From assembly GCF_023008545.1 (NCBI RefSeq), contig NZ_CP095398.1, positions 124,001 to 188,000 of the forward strand: a stretch of DNA of 64,000 bases, read 5' to 3'. This DNA comes from Natribaculum luteum. GTDB lineage: Archaea > Halobacteriota > Halobacteria > Halobacteriales > Natrialbaceae. The position numbers and the translations under genes were made by a program. Positions 25,805 through 35,800 of the stretch are shown one piece after another. Positions within the stretch are counted from its first letter, which is position 1; the number at the start of each line of letters is the position of its first letter. The notes beneath the pieces are model-generated. The model did not search any database. It saw only the letters and a list, made by a program, of their open reading frames with translations, and was not told where the DNA came from.

Positions 25805-26277
25805 CAGACACCACACCGACGGAACACTACATTGACGTCGCCGAAGAGATAGAAATCGAGGGCAACGAGACAACGGTGACCGTCCGTCGAATAAAGACGC
25901 CCAAGGGCGAACGAGTGGAAGTGCGATCGGCAGACGACGCAATCCGCGCCGACGCACTGGGTCTGGAGAGCCTCTCGTGGCAAGACCTGGATGTCTTCGC
26001 CGACTTCCTCGGACACGAGTACGACCTCGCCGGGCGGTCAGAGAGCGAGGAGAGCGACGAAGTCATCTGTGAGTTTACCCTCAGTAACGAGTACGCCGAC
26101 ATCGTCGTCCGGGGTCTCCGGACGCCCAACGGAGACCGCCTCGTCATCGAGGCGCCGAAAAAACACTTTAGTATGCGGGTAGATGCGAAAGGGCTCGAGG
26201 CCCTGGCCCAGCAGGACACCACCATCTTCTCCGAGTTCCTGGAGACGCCCCACGGCCCCGGCGGACATGCGCATTGA
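25801..26277 (+). CDS. Small internally duplicated protein of the Rieske operon
   Basis: The 158-aa product belongs to no family I recognise. It is made of two copies of a repeat of about 50 residues: VRRIKTPKGERVEVR...RADALGLESL...DLDVFADFL (about 27-76) and VRGLRTPNGDRLVIE...MRVDAKGLEAL...DTTIFSEFL (about 103-150). It is acidic, soluble and has no Cys cluster, so it is not a ferredoxin. It is translationally coupled to the beta subunit (ATGA) and precedes the aldehyde dehydrogenase. An accessory or assembly role for the oxygenase is plausible but unproven. Confidence 0.8.
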   Translation: MTDTTPTEHYIDVAEEIEIEGNETTVTVRRIKTPKGERVEVRSADDAIRADALGLESLSWQDLDVFADFLGHEYDLAGRSESEESDEVICEFTLSNEYADIVVRGLRTPNGDRLVIEAPKKHFSMRVDAKGLEALAQQDTTIFSEFLETPHGPGGHAH

Positions 26278-26318
26278 GAGACTGACCACCGCGACACGAT
26301 TCGACAGCTACAGCAACC

Positions 26319-27809
26319 ATGGCACGAAGCGATCAGATTGAAACGACAGAACTGACGATAGACGCAGACTGGAATGGCCTCTACATCGACGGTGAGTGGC
26401 GCTCACCGGGCGATCGCGAGACGATCGCAGTCGAGAATCCGGCCACTCGAGAGACGGTAAACGAGGTCCCAGCAGGGACCGTCGACGACGTAGACGAGGC
26501 ATTCGAGGTGGCTGCTGCCGCCCAGGAGGAGTGGCAGGACGTCCTGCCGCAAGAACGCGGTGAAATAATCCAGGAGGTGCAGGACCTCGTTGAGGAACAC
26601 CACGACGAACTGACCGAACTGCTGGCAATAGAGTCCGGGAGCGCACGCCCGAAGGCGTCCCGCGAGTTCACTTCGACGGGCGAGATGATGCACGACGTGG
26701 TGACCTACCCCTTCCGGATGACGGGAAGTCACAGCCAGTCGAAGATCGCGAGCAAGGAAAACATCGTCAAGCGCGAACCAGTCGGAGTAGTGAGTGTCAT
26801 CTCGCCGTGGAACTTTCCGTTTCAGCTCTCGCTGCGGGCAGTTGCTCCGGCCATCGCGCTCGGCAATGCCGTCGTTCTGAAGCCCGCCTCCGAGACGCCG
26901 ATCAGCGGCGGCCTGCTTATCGCACGTCTCTTCGAGATGGCAGGTTTGCCCGATGGCGTCTTGAACGTCGTCACGGGGCACGGTTCGGAGATCGGTGACC
27001 GCGTGGCTTCCCACCCGGAGCTGTCGGCCGTGGCGTTCACTGGCTCGACGGAGATCGGCCAGCGGGTCGCCAAAAACGCGGCCGAGCAGCTGGCACTTCC
27101 TGCGATGGAACTTGGAGGAAACAATCCGCACGTCGTACTCGAGGACGCAAACGTCGGCGAAGCCGTCGACGCGGGCATCTTTGGGTCGTTCATGCACCAG
27201 GGGCAGATCTGCATCTCCATCAATCGACATCTCGTCCACGAATCGCTATACGACGAGTACGTCGAGCGGTTCGTCGAGCGAGCGTCAGAACTTCCAGTCG
27301 GTGACCCGCTCGACGAGGATACAATCGTCGGGCCCATAATCAACGAAACTGAACGGGACAACATCCTCGAATACGTCGAGAAGTCGGTCGAACAGGGTGC
27401 GACACTCGAACTTGGCGGATCGGCCGACGGCCTATTCGTCGAACCGACGGTGCTGTCGGAGATGGACAACGACATGGCCGCCGCGTGTAACGAACACTTC
27501 GGCCCCGTCGCGCCCATCATTCCGTTCGAAACCGACGAAGAAGCGATCGAGCTCGCGAACGCGACCGAGTACGGGCTTGCTGCATCGGTGCACTCGACGA
27601 CGATCTCTCGTGCCCGCGACGTCGCCGACGAGATAGAAGCCGGAATGGTCCACATCAACGATCAGCCCATCAACAATGAACCACACGTCCCGTTCGGCGG
27701 GACCAAGGCGTCCGGGATGGGCCGGTACAACGGAGAGTGGATTATCGACGAGCTTACGGAGCCGAAGTGGACCTCGATCCAGCACGAGCCGCGGGATTAT
27801 TCCTTCTAG
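26319..27809 (+). CDS. Aldehyde dehydrogenase (NAD(P)-dependent)
   Basis: A 496-aa ALDH superfamily enzyme. The substrate-tunnel motif VVSVISPWNFPFQLS (about 147-161), NAD fold AFTGSTEIGQRV, catalytic Glu in LPAMELGGNNP (about 265) and catalytic Cys in HQGQICISINR (about 300) are all present. It resembles benzaldehyde/vanillin/salicylaldehyde dehydrogenases that feed aromatic acids. It is the last gene of the Rieske operon, 41 bp after the duplicated protein. A scar of a related gene lies at 8673-8840. Confidence 0.9.
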   Translation: MARSDQIETTELTIDADWNGLYIDGEWRSPGDRETIAVENPATRETVNEVPAGTVDDVDEAFEVAAAAQEEWQDVLPQERGEIIQEVQDLVEEHHDELTELLAIESGSARPKASREFTSTGEMMHDVVTYPFRMTGSHSQSKIASKENIVKREPVGVVSVISPWNFPFQLSLRAVAPAIALGNAVVLKPASETPISGGLLIARLFEMAGLPDGVLNVVTGHGSEIGDRVASHPELSAVAFTGSTEIGQRVAKNAAEQLALPAMELGGNNPHVVLEDANVGEAVDAGIFGSFMHQGQICISINRHLVHESLYDEYVERFVERASELPVGDPLDEDTIVGPIINETERDNILEYVEKSVEQGATLELGGSADGLFVEPTVLSEMDNDMAAACNEHFGPVAPIIPFETDEEAIELANATEYGLAASVHSTTISRARDVADEIEAGMVHINDQPINNEPHVPFGGTKASGMGRYNGEWIIDELTEPKWTSIQHEPRDYSF

Positions 27810-27928
27810 GCGGATCGAACGGCGGGCGATCGTCGCAGTCCCCTCCGAACGTGGGTGAAACGGAATATAGCAGGACAACTCACTCAGAAGACGCCAGAAA
27901 GGAGACGAAGCCAACGTGTGATGTGGCG

Positions 27929-28633
27929 TTACTCGACAGCATCGTCGACGGACCGTTTTGCGCGACCAAACACCAGTTCCCCGTATTCGAGCCCTTCGAT
28001 TAGTGCCTCGGGCAGATCGTATTCGTCGAGGCGTGCTTGCACCTCCGCTTTCGGGTACTCGACGCGGTGGAGGTCGACGGTCTCAGCATCGAGGTCGAGG
28101 ATGGCGTAGGCCGCGCGCCAGTCTCCGTCCCGCGGAAGTCCGACACTTCCCGGATTGACGACGATTCCCTCGTCGAATTCGGACTTGGCTTGCATGTGCG
28201 TGTGGCCGAGGACGAGGATAGATTCCTCGCCAAGAAGATCGGCCGAGAAATCCTCCGGATACGTGTACGTGTTCGGCTTTTCGGGTGCTCCATGTGCGAC
28301 GTGTACGCGGCCGTCGTACAACTCGAGTTCGAGCGGCAGCGAGTCGACGTACTCCTTCTCGTCGGCGCCGAGGCGGTCACTCGTCCAGAGGGCAACCGTT
28401 TTCGGGATTTCGTGAAAATTGTCGTGAAACTCACCGAGCGCGGCCCGGTCGTGATTGCCCTGTATCGAGGTGATGTCGTACTCCTGGAATAGCTCGATCA
28501 CGTCTCGAGGATACGGGCCGTAACCGATAACATCGCCTGCATGGACGTAGTTGTCGACATCGGGCATATCCTCGAGGACGGCTTCGAGTGCTGGTCGGTT
28601 GGCGTGTACGTCGCTTAGCAATCCAATTTTCAT
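27929..28633 (-). CDS. Metallophosphoesterase (YfcE/MJ0936-like)
   Basis: A 234-aa calcineurin-like phosphoesterase. Metal ligands are seen in GLLSDVHANRPAL (DxH), HAGDVIGYGPYP (GD), IQGNHDRA (GNHD) and VLGHTHMQ (GHTH). It would hydrolyse phosphodiesters or phosphomonoesters with two metal ions. It is convergent with the aldehyde dehydrogenase and divergent from the dikinase-like gene at 28800, so a link to phosphorylated intermediates is possible but not shown. Confidence 0.88.
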   Translation of the reverse strand: MKIGLLSDVHANRPALEAVLEDMPDVDNYVHAGDVIGYGPYPRDVIELFQEYDITSIQGNHDRAALGEFHDNFHEIPKTVALWTSDRLGADEKEYVDSLPLELELYDGRVHVAHGAPEKPNTYTYPEDFSADLLGEESILVLGHTHMQAKSEFDEGIVVNPGSVGLPRDGDWRAAYAILDLDAETVDLHRVEYPKAEVQARLDEYDLPEALIEGLEYGELVFGRAKRSVDDAVE

Positions 28634-28767
28634 GTATGACCGTTATTAGCGTATTACAATCAACGTTTCCTCTTGGATCGAATATTGGAGGAGACCTAGC
28701 CAGTTTCATAAGACAAAAAATGCCGAAACCTCCCTCAAGTATTCCAAAATAATCGATGCCCCGTCAA

Positions 28768-28779
28768 GTATAAATACCA
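28768..28779 (+). promoter_or_regulatory. TATA-like box of the phosphotransferase operon
   Basis: AAGTATAAATAC lies about 25-32 nt before the ATG at 28800, a strong leaderless-type promoter for the two-gene phosphotransferase. Confidence 0.55.
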
Positions 28780-28799
28780 CTAGTACGATCCTTGTTGCC

Positions 28800-30698
28800 A
28801 TGGGGACAGAGGAGAAAGTGTCCACAGAAGCAGAAGAACGGAGTGAGGTAAGAGAACGATTCCCATTTGCAGGGGAACTGGAGCTACCCGACGAACTGGA
28901 GGGGTGGGAGGAAATGTACCCGGAATACTTCCAGTTCGAGTTGTCCGAAGACCGAGCCGAGTACGAACGCGACCGGTTCTGGTTCTGGGACAAGAAGGAC
29001 ACGACGGAGCCACTGATGCCGTGGGATATGACGATAAGCGCCCAGGCGTGGCAGATTGCGATGGCACAGAACACGAGTCGCGTGTTTGCGATCCCGCCGT
29101 CGATGTCGGTCGATATCCGCGTCGTGGCAGGGTATGCGTACTTCAGCGGCATCAAAGTCGAGGACGAGGAACTGCTGAAAGAACGCAGCCAGATCTTCAA
29201 GGAGCGAAGCGAATACTACTACGACAACTACGACGCGCTGTACAACGGCGTCTGGCTGCCAGCCGTCAAGGACATCGGGACGGAGATCCGCTCGCTCGAG
29301 GTTCCCGACCAGCTTCCCGAGTACGTTCCTGGCGCTGTAATTACGGAGGGGAAAGGGCAGAGCGATCAAACGGTGGACGTGATCCGGAGTTACAACCGAC
29401 TTACCGAACTCGCGCTGGAAGGGTGGCAGCGCCACTTCGAGTTCCTGTATCTCGCGTACCTCGCGTACATGCAGTTCACAGAGACGAGTCGCCAGCTGTT
29501 CCCAGACATCTCCGACGACGCAATCGGGAAGATGGTTTCCGCGGTCGAAGCCGACGTCTTCCGCCCCGACCAGGAGCTGAACCGGCTGGCGGAGAAGGCC
29601 CTCGAGCTCGGGGGGGACGTTCCCGAGATTCTGACGTCCGACCGGACGCCCGAGGAGAAAATAGAGACGCTTCGGAACGACGAGCAGGGACGTGAGTTCA
29701 TGGACCTGTTCGACGAGGTCAAAGATCCCTGGTTCTACATGACCTACGGAGACGGGTTTCATAGCTACAAGGGCTCGTGGATCGAAGACCTCGAGGCGCC
29801 GTTCGACCACCTCGAGTCGAAGATCGATCGGCTGGAATCCGGCGAAGAACTCGGACGTGACTTCGACAAACTGCAAGCCGAGCGCGACGAGGTCGTCGAC
29901 GAGTATCGGCGGTACCTCGGCCCGGACGAGCGCGAGGAGTTCGACCACGCCTACGAGACCTGCATGACGGTCTACGAGTACGCGGAGAACCACCAGTTCT
30001 GGATCGAAAACTGGCTCCACACGATCATCTTCGGCAAGATGCGTGAGTTCGGCCAGTTCCTGGTCAACCACGACCTGCTGGACGACCCCGAGGACGTCTT
30101 CCTGTTCAACCGGTTCGAGGTCGCCGAACTCCTCGAGGAGGCCTGTGAAAGCTGGGCACTCGGGAAGGGCGCGTTCGTCTCGAGTCGCTGGAAGGACCGT
30201 GCAGCCGACCGCCGTGAGGTCTTCGAGGCTGCCAAGGAGTGGGACCCATCGCCTGCGCTGGGTGAACCCCCAGAGGAGGTCACCGACCCGCTCATGCAGA
30301 TGCTATGGGGCATCACCACCGAGAAGGTCAACAACTGGCTCAATATCGAGTCCGAGACCGGCGACGAAACTGTCCTCGAAGGCTTCGGGTCGTCGTCCGG
30401 ACAGGTCGAAGGGAGAGCACGCGTCGTGGAGAACTCGGAGAACATCGACGATCTCGAGGAAGGCGAGATTCTCGTCGCCCCGCTCACGAATCCCGCGTGG
30501 GCACCGGTCTTCCCGCGCGCCGAGGGTGCCGTCACCGACGACGGCGGGATCACGAGTCACGCGGCCATCGTCTGTCGCGAATACGGCCTCCCCGCCGTAA
30601 CCGGAACCGGACACGCGACCTCGCTCATCGAGACGGGTGACAAAGTCCGACTCGACGGCGAGACGGGTGAAGTAGAAATTCTCGAAAAGGCAGCGTAA
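28800..30698 (+). CDS. Phosphotransferase large subunit, phenylphosphate synthase alpha-like
   Basis: A 632-aa protein. Its last 100 residues are the swivelling phosphohistidine domain of PEP-utilising enzymes: LVAPLTNPAWAPVFPRAEG and DGGITSHAAIVCRE with the catalytic His at about 587. The first 500 residues are mainly helical and lack the C-terminal PEP/pyruvate TIM barrel of PEP synthase. This layout matches the 70-kDa subunit of phenylphosphate synthase (Thauera aromatica) and parts of rifampicin phosphotransferase. It should transfer a phosphoryl group from its His to an acceptor such as a phenol. It is followed 48 bp later by the ATP-binding subunit. The acceptor is unknown. Confidence 0.78.
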   Translation: MGTEEKVSTEAEERSEVRERFPFAGELELPDELEGWEEMYPEYFQFELSEDRAEYERDRFWFWDKKDTTEPLMPWDMTISAQAWQIAMAQNTSRVFAIPPSMSVDIRVVAGYAYFSGIKVEDEELLKERSQIFKERSEYYYDNYDALYNGVWLPAVKDIGTEIRSLEVPDQLPEYVPGAVITEGKGQSDQTVDVIRSYNRLTELALEGWQRHFEFLYLAYLAYMQFTETSRQLFPDISDDAIGKMVSAVEADVFRPDQELNRLAEKALELGGDVPEILTSDRTPEEKIETLRNDEQGREFMDLFDEVKDPWFYMTYGDGFHSYKGSWIEDLEAPFDHLESKIDRLESGEELGRDFDKLQAERDEVVDEYRRYLGPDEREEFDHAYETCMTVYEYAENHQFWIENWLHTIIFGKMREFGQFLVNHDLLDDPEDVFLFNRFEVAELLEEACESWALGKGAFVSSRWKDRAADRREVFEAAKEWDPSPALGEPPEEVTDPLMQMLWGITTEKVNNWLNIESETGDETVLEGFGSSSGQVEGRARVVENSENIDDLEEGEILVAPLTNPAWAPVFPRAEGAVTDDGGITSHAAIVCREYGLPAVTGTGHATSLIETGDKVRLDGETGEVEILEKAA

Positions 30699-30746
30699 TC
30701 GTCAGATATATACCAATCTTCACTATTGATACTGATATACTAGTCC

Positions 30747-31829
30747 ATGACTGAACCAACGTACACGCTTCACTTCGAAGCCGAGGAGTGTCACAAGGAC
30801 AATGTCGAACTCGTCGGTGGAAAGAACGCCTCGCTCGGTGAACTGATGGACGCGGGTGAGTCCGTGCAAGTGCCACCTGGGTTCGCAGTGACGACTGACT
30901 TTTACGAGGCGTTCCTCGAAGAAGAAGATCTGACGGACTTCATCACCGACCGTCTCGCCGACGTCGACTACAGCGACGACAACGCGGTCGCAGCAGCGAG
31001 TGACGACATCAGAGATCACATCGAGAACGCACAGTTCCCGTCGTTTCTCGAGGCAGCACTCGAGGATGCGTGGGAACAACTCCAAGCAGACGACCCATCG
31101 GACGACCTCCAAGTCGCGGTTCGTTCGTCGGCTACCGCCGAAGACCTGCCAGATGCCAGCTTCGCCGGCCAGCAGGACACTTACCTCAACGTGCGTGACT
31201 TCGAGGAAGTGAAAGAGCGCACGAAGATGTGCATGGCAAGTCTGTTTACCGCACGGGCGATCACGTACCGCGAGGAGCACGGCTTCGACCACGACGAGGT
31301 CCTCATCAGTGTCGGCATCCAGAAAATGGTCGAGGCACGCACCTCCGGCGTGATGTTCACCGTGAACCCCGCGAACGGCGACCGGTCGAAGGTCCGCATC
31401 GAATCGAACTGGGGACTCGGCGAAGCGGTCGTGAGCGGGACGGTTACGCCCGATAGCTTCCTCGTCGACAAACCAGTGTACAAGATCGTCGACCGGGACA
31501 TCAAAGAGAAGAACATCATGACGGCGCCCACTGATGCGGGGACCGAGGAAATCCCGGTCGACGACGATAGACGAGACGTCCCATCGCTCACTGCCGACGA
31601 AATCGTCGAACTGACGGACATCGCCAAGATGGTGGAACGACATTACAGTGCGCCACAGGACATCGAGTGGGCCATCGAAGAGAACGGGGACGACAAGCGA
31701 TTCTACGTGCTTCAGAGTCGCCCCGAGACGACGTGGAACAAGGAGAAAGAGGCGAAGTCGGACGAGCAACAGAGCAAACCGAGTTCCGGAAGTCAAAGTA
31801 CGGCAGATCGGATTCTCGATTGCCTGTAG
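30747..31829 (+). CDS. Phosphotransferase ATP-binding subunit, phenylphosphate synthase beta-like
   Basis: A 360-aa protein comprising only the N-terminal ATP-grasp domain of PEP synthase/PPDK: LVGGKNASLGELMDAG (about 23-38), VAVRSSATAEDLPDASFAGQ (about 126-145) and QDIEWAIEENGDDKRFYVLQ near 310-330. It matches the 40-kDa subunit of phenylphosphate synthase in size and domain content. It would phosphorylate the His of the 28800 product with ATP, releasing AMP and phosphate. A Ser/Lys-rich C-terminal tail of about 25 residues is added. No CBS-domain third subunit is nearby. Confidence 0.82.
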   Translation: MTEPTYTLHFEAEECHKDNVELVGGKNASLGELMDAGESVQVPPGFAVTTDFYEAFLEEEDLTDFITDRLADVDYSDDNAVAAASDDIRDHIENAQFPSFLEAALEDAWEQLQADDPSDDLQVAVRSSATAEDLPDASFAGQQDTYLNVRDFEEVKERTKMCMASLFTARAITYREEHGFDHDEVLISVGIQKMVEARTSGVMFTVNPANGDRSKVRIESNWGLGEAVVSGTVTPDSFLVDKPVYKIVDRDIKEKNIMTAPTDAGTEEIPVDDDRRDVPSLTADEIVELTDIAKMVERHYSAPQDIEWAIEENGDDKRFYVLQSRPETTWNKEKEAKSDEQQSKPSSGSQSTADRILDCL

Positions 31830-31899
31830 GGCTGTTCAGCTACAGTCAGACGGCGTCATGCTCGGCGATCGAAGCAGCGACTCAGGTTCAGCCGCTAAG

Positions 31900-32562
31900 T
31901 TACTCGTTCAATTCACCGAGATCGAGAACACCCTTTTCCGCCAGATGTGGTGCGGCAGAGTAGAGATTTCGTTCCGAGACGACGACATCAGGAACGTCGC
32001 GGACGGCTGGTTTCGGATCGATACCGATGGAGAAGCCAGCACGGGTGAAAAGCGGGCGATCCTGGGGGCCATCACCGACAGCGATTACCTGATCGTGGTC
32101 GATACCTAGCGACGCTACGAGATCGTCGAGTACTGGGCCTTTGCCCCGCTCGACGATGTCTCCCCTGAGTTCGCCAGTCAGTGCTCCGTCGTCGATGACC
32201 GGCTCATTCGCACGGTAGTACTCCATGTCTAGTTCCGCCGCGACGTGACGGGCGAGCGGTGTGAGGGCAGTAAAAATCGCCGTCTGGCAACTGACGTGAC
32301 GTCCCACGTCTGTCGCTCCGGGCGCGAACGGAAGCGACTGGACGACGTCCTCGATTTCCTGGATCGTAAGCCCCTCAAAAAGCGGGAAGATATGTTCGGA
32401 TAGCGCTTCCATCGGTTCAAGATCGTCCTGCCAGACGCGCTCCTGAATACGCTCGATTTCGTCACCGACTCCTGCGTGAGCCCCGAGAGCATGGATGATG
32501 TCCCCGTCAACGAGCGTTTCGTCACCGTCGAAGACGACAAGTTCGTAATCAGTGTGTACCAT
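31900..32562 (-). CDS. HAD-family phosphatase (SerB-like)
   Basis: The product is 220 aa starting MVHTDYELVVFDGDETLVDG; the nucleophile motif is DGDET. Motif III region and the acidic motif VIAVGDGPQDRPLF (about 172-185) are also present. It is a phosphoserine phosphatase-like HAD hydrolase. A TATA-like TTTATATT at about 32590 supports ATG 32562. It is convergent with the dikinase-like pair. In phenol clusters a HAD-type protein is a subunit of phenylphosphate carboxylase, so a related function on a phosphorylated intermediate is attractive, but no UbiD carboxylase is present. Confidence 0.8.
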   Translation of the reverse strand: MVHTDYELVVFDGDETLVDGDIIHALGAHAGVGDEIERIQERVWQDDLEPMEALSEHIFPLFEGLTIQEIEDVVQSLPFAPGATDVGRHVSCQTAIFTALTPLARHVAAELDMEYYRANEPVIDDGALTGELRGDIVERGKGPVLDDLVASLGIDHDQVIAVGDGPQDRPLFTRAGFSIGIDPKPAVRDVPDVVVSERNLYSAAPHLAEKGVLDLGELNE

Positions 32563-32848
32563 TCGGTGGCAGAGAACACTCATTCCGACAATATAAATGC
32601 TATAGGTTTCCACAGATTGGCATCGGAACCTGCCTGGCTGTCAGTGTGTCGTCACAGCTACGTAGAATGCGGGTAATTCCGTGATTGCTGATAACTTCGG
32701 CTATCCTGTCACTGTCGGAAGCGGCATCTTGAAAATCTACCGTCAACGACCAAAATTCAATGCCTCAATCGTCCAGACGAAATCTTAGAGACAAATCCGC
32801 CGGGAAGGGGGAAGGGGGAAGGCCAGCAGTGGTCGACAAACCGAGAGG

Positions 32849-35800
32849 CTACTCCGTCAGCCCAGCTGCCAGCATCTCGACCGGGGTCGGGGGGCTCTCG
32901 CGGTCTGGGAGTGCTGGATGGGTGTCGGCGTCCGTGAGCATGTCCTCGAGCTGTGTCCGACAAGATGCACCGGGAGCGACGGGTACCTCAGCGAAGCTAT
33001 CGTCGACCTGCTCGACGAGGGCATCGCCGATGGCAGTGCTCATGGCGTGGTGTTCAGCCTCGTAGCCGAACGACCCGGCCATACCACAACAGCCCGAGTC
33101 GAGCGGATCGACCTCGTAGCCCGCTCGCCGGAGAACGCCGACGGCGTGGTGGTCTTTTTTGGTCGCCTTCTGGTGACAGTGGCCGTGGTAGGCCAGCGAA
33201 AGCGACGGCGGCTCGAAATCGATATTCTCCGCGAGTCCGAAAATGTCGAGATATTCACAGACACCGTACGTGTTCGTGGCAACGGCCTCGACCGCGTCGC
33301 CCGAGAGCAGGTCCCGATAGTCCGACTGGAACATCACCGCGTCCGACGGTTCGACGAGAACGACGTCCCACCCATCGCGGACGCGCGGTGCGAGCGAACC
33401 GACGTTCTCCCGGGCAGTCTTTCGTGACGCATCCAGGAATCCCTTGGAGTGAGCGGGTCGACCACTATCCGTGTTGGTAGCAAGGTCGACGTGAACCCCT
33501 GCAGTCTCCAGGACCCGGACGGCCGCCTTTCCGATCTCGGGGTGGCTATAGTTGGTGTACGTATCCGGGAACAGTACGGCCCGTCGCTCCGCCGCTGCTG
33601 CAGCGACTCGCGATCCCCCACGAGCCGCAAACCAATCTTGAAGCGTCTCTCGCTCGAAGGTCGGCAGGGAACGCTCACGGGCGATGCCGACCGTCCGCTC
33701 GAGGAGCGTCCGCGCACCTGGCAGTTTCGATGCTGCGTTCGACAGCGGTGCGAGTGTGCTTCCGAGACGTGCGAGCGTGTCGACGTTTGCGAACAGTCGA
33801 TCCCGGGGACTTGCTCCCTCTTGCTGGTGATACTCGTGGATCACCTCGGCTTTCAGTTTCGCCATATCGACTTCGCTGGGACAGTCTCTCGCACATCCCT
33901 TGCAGCCGATACAGAGATCGAGCACCTCGCTGACGAACTCCTCGTCGGTCGGATCGTCGGGAAGGTCCCCGCTCATCGCCTGGCGGAGCATGTTCGCCCG
34001 TCCACGAGTGCTCGTGATTTCTTCGTCCGCCGCCCGGAACGTCGGACACATTACGCCACCACCTGTGTCCTTCTGGGTGCGACAGCCACCACAGCCGTGA
34101 CAGAGTTCGACCATTCCCTGGAAGCCGTTCTCGATGTCCCACTCGAGCGTCGGTTCGAATCCGGCGTCGAACTCGTATCCGGGACCGAACCGGAGATTCT
34201 CTGTCATCGAGACGTCGCCACAGACCTGCCCGGGATTCAACAGCCAGTCGGGGTCGAACGCCGTCTTCAGGTTGCGAAACACCTCCCAGAGTTCATCGCC
34301 GTACAGTTTCCGGTTCCACTGGGTCCGTGCACGGCCGTCGCCGTGTTCACCCGACACCGACCCACCGAACTCGACGACCATGTCCGTGACTGCGTCCGCG
34401 ATGTTCTCCATCGCTTTGCGGTCGGTCTCGGACTTCGGATCGACCAGCGGGCGGACGTGCAAGACGCCCGGGCCAGCATGAGCGTAGAAGGAAGCGAACG
34501 TATCGTTCTCGTCGAGGATCTCTCTGAACCGGGTAACGAACGCTGGGAGGTGTTCGGGCGGAATCGCGGCGTCCTCGATGAAACTGATGTGTTTAGCGTC
34601 GCTGGTGCGCGAGAGGAGGATAGGGAGCCCTGATTTCCGAAGTTTCCAGAACTTGGTGCGCGTTTCGGCATCGTGAGCCTCCAACCCGTCGAACGCGTGC
34701 TGCTCGTCGCTATCACTCACTCGGTCGGCGATCAGGTCGGCGGTCTTCTCGCGTCCGTCCTCCTCGTTCTCGGCATAGAACTCCACGAGCAGCGCCGCTT
34801 CAGTGCCATCCGGGAGCAACGCGACGACGTTCTCGAACTCTGCAGTATTACCGGCTAGATCGATGAGCGTATCATCGATGAGTTCGACAGCCGCAGGATC
34901 GTGGTCGAGAACGTGCTGGACGTCCGCGACTGCGTCGACCGTGCCGTTGTAGGTGAGGAGGACGACCGATTTCGTCTCCGGAATCGGTTCCAGTGATACC
35001 GTTGCCTCCGTTACGATCGCCAGCGTTCCCTCGCTGCCCGCGAGCAGTCGGGCGAGGTTGACAGTCCCCGTCTCGGCTTCCTTGACCAGCCGATCGAGGT
35101 TGTACCCCGAAACGTTCCGCTTGAGATCCGGATAGCGCTCGTCGACTTCATCGCCGTGGTCGTCGATTATCGAGACGACGCCGGCATAGATACGCGGGAG
35201 CAACTCGCTGGCATCGGCGTCGGCTTTCGTCCGGAGCTCCTCGACTTCGATCTCGCCAAGCGTCGTAACGGTCCCGTCCGCAAGGACGACCTCACACTCC
35301 TCGATGTATGCCTCGGTCTTGCCGTATTTTAACGAGTGTGCGCCCGTCGAGTTGTTGCCGATGGCCCCGCCAACAGTGCTTCGGTCGCCGGCTGCAGGGT
35401 CAGGAGCGAACTTCAGGTTATGAGAGGAGATCGTCGCGTTCAGGTCTGCTAGCACCGTCCCTGCCTGGACGCGGGCTTCGCGAGCTGATGGATCGATGTC
35501 GAGCACGTCGTCCATGTATCGCATGAAATCGAGGACGACTGCCTCGTTGACGGTTTGACCGGCGAGGCTCGTCCCGCCACCGCGAGGTAAGACTGGAATT
35601 TCTCGGTCGGCACAGTACTCAACGACGCTGACGACATCAGCCGTGGCGACGGGGAACACGACACCGATGGGAGTCACCTCGTAAGCGGAGGCGTCCGTTG
35701 CGTATAGCTGGCGCGTGTAGGTGTCGAACCGAACGTCACCATCGACCCGTCGTTGCAGGTCGCGTACGAGGTCAGAACGTGCGACGTCTCCAGAAACGAA

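Noticed and set aside
28884-30071. A 395-codon open frame on the minus strand
   Set aside because: It is antisense to the phosphotransferase large subunit. Long antisense open frames are common in GC-rich haloarchaeal genes; no motif or own promoter was seen.
30723-31796. A 357-codon open frame on the minus strand
   Set aside because: Antisense shadow of the ATP-grasp subunit gene; composition (Val/Asp/Arg-rich without pattern) is typical of antisense frames.
28800-31829. Reading the two-gene phosphotransferase as a split PEP synthase for pyruvate
   Set aside because: Neither protein contains the C-terminal PEP/pyruvate-binding barrel, so the classical PEP synthase reaction is not supported by the sequence.
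33449-34633. A 394-codon open frame on the plus strand
   Set aside because: Antisense to the D-2-hydroxyacid dehydrogenase gene, which has complete conserved domains.
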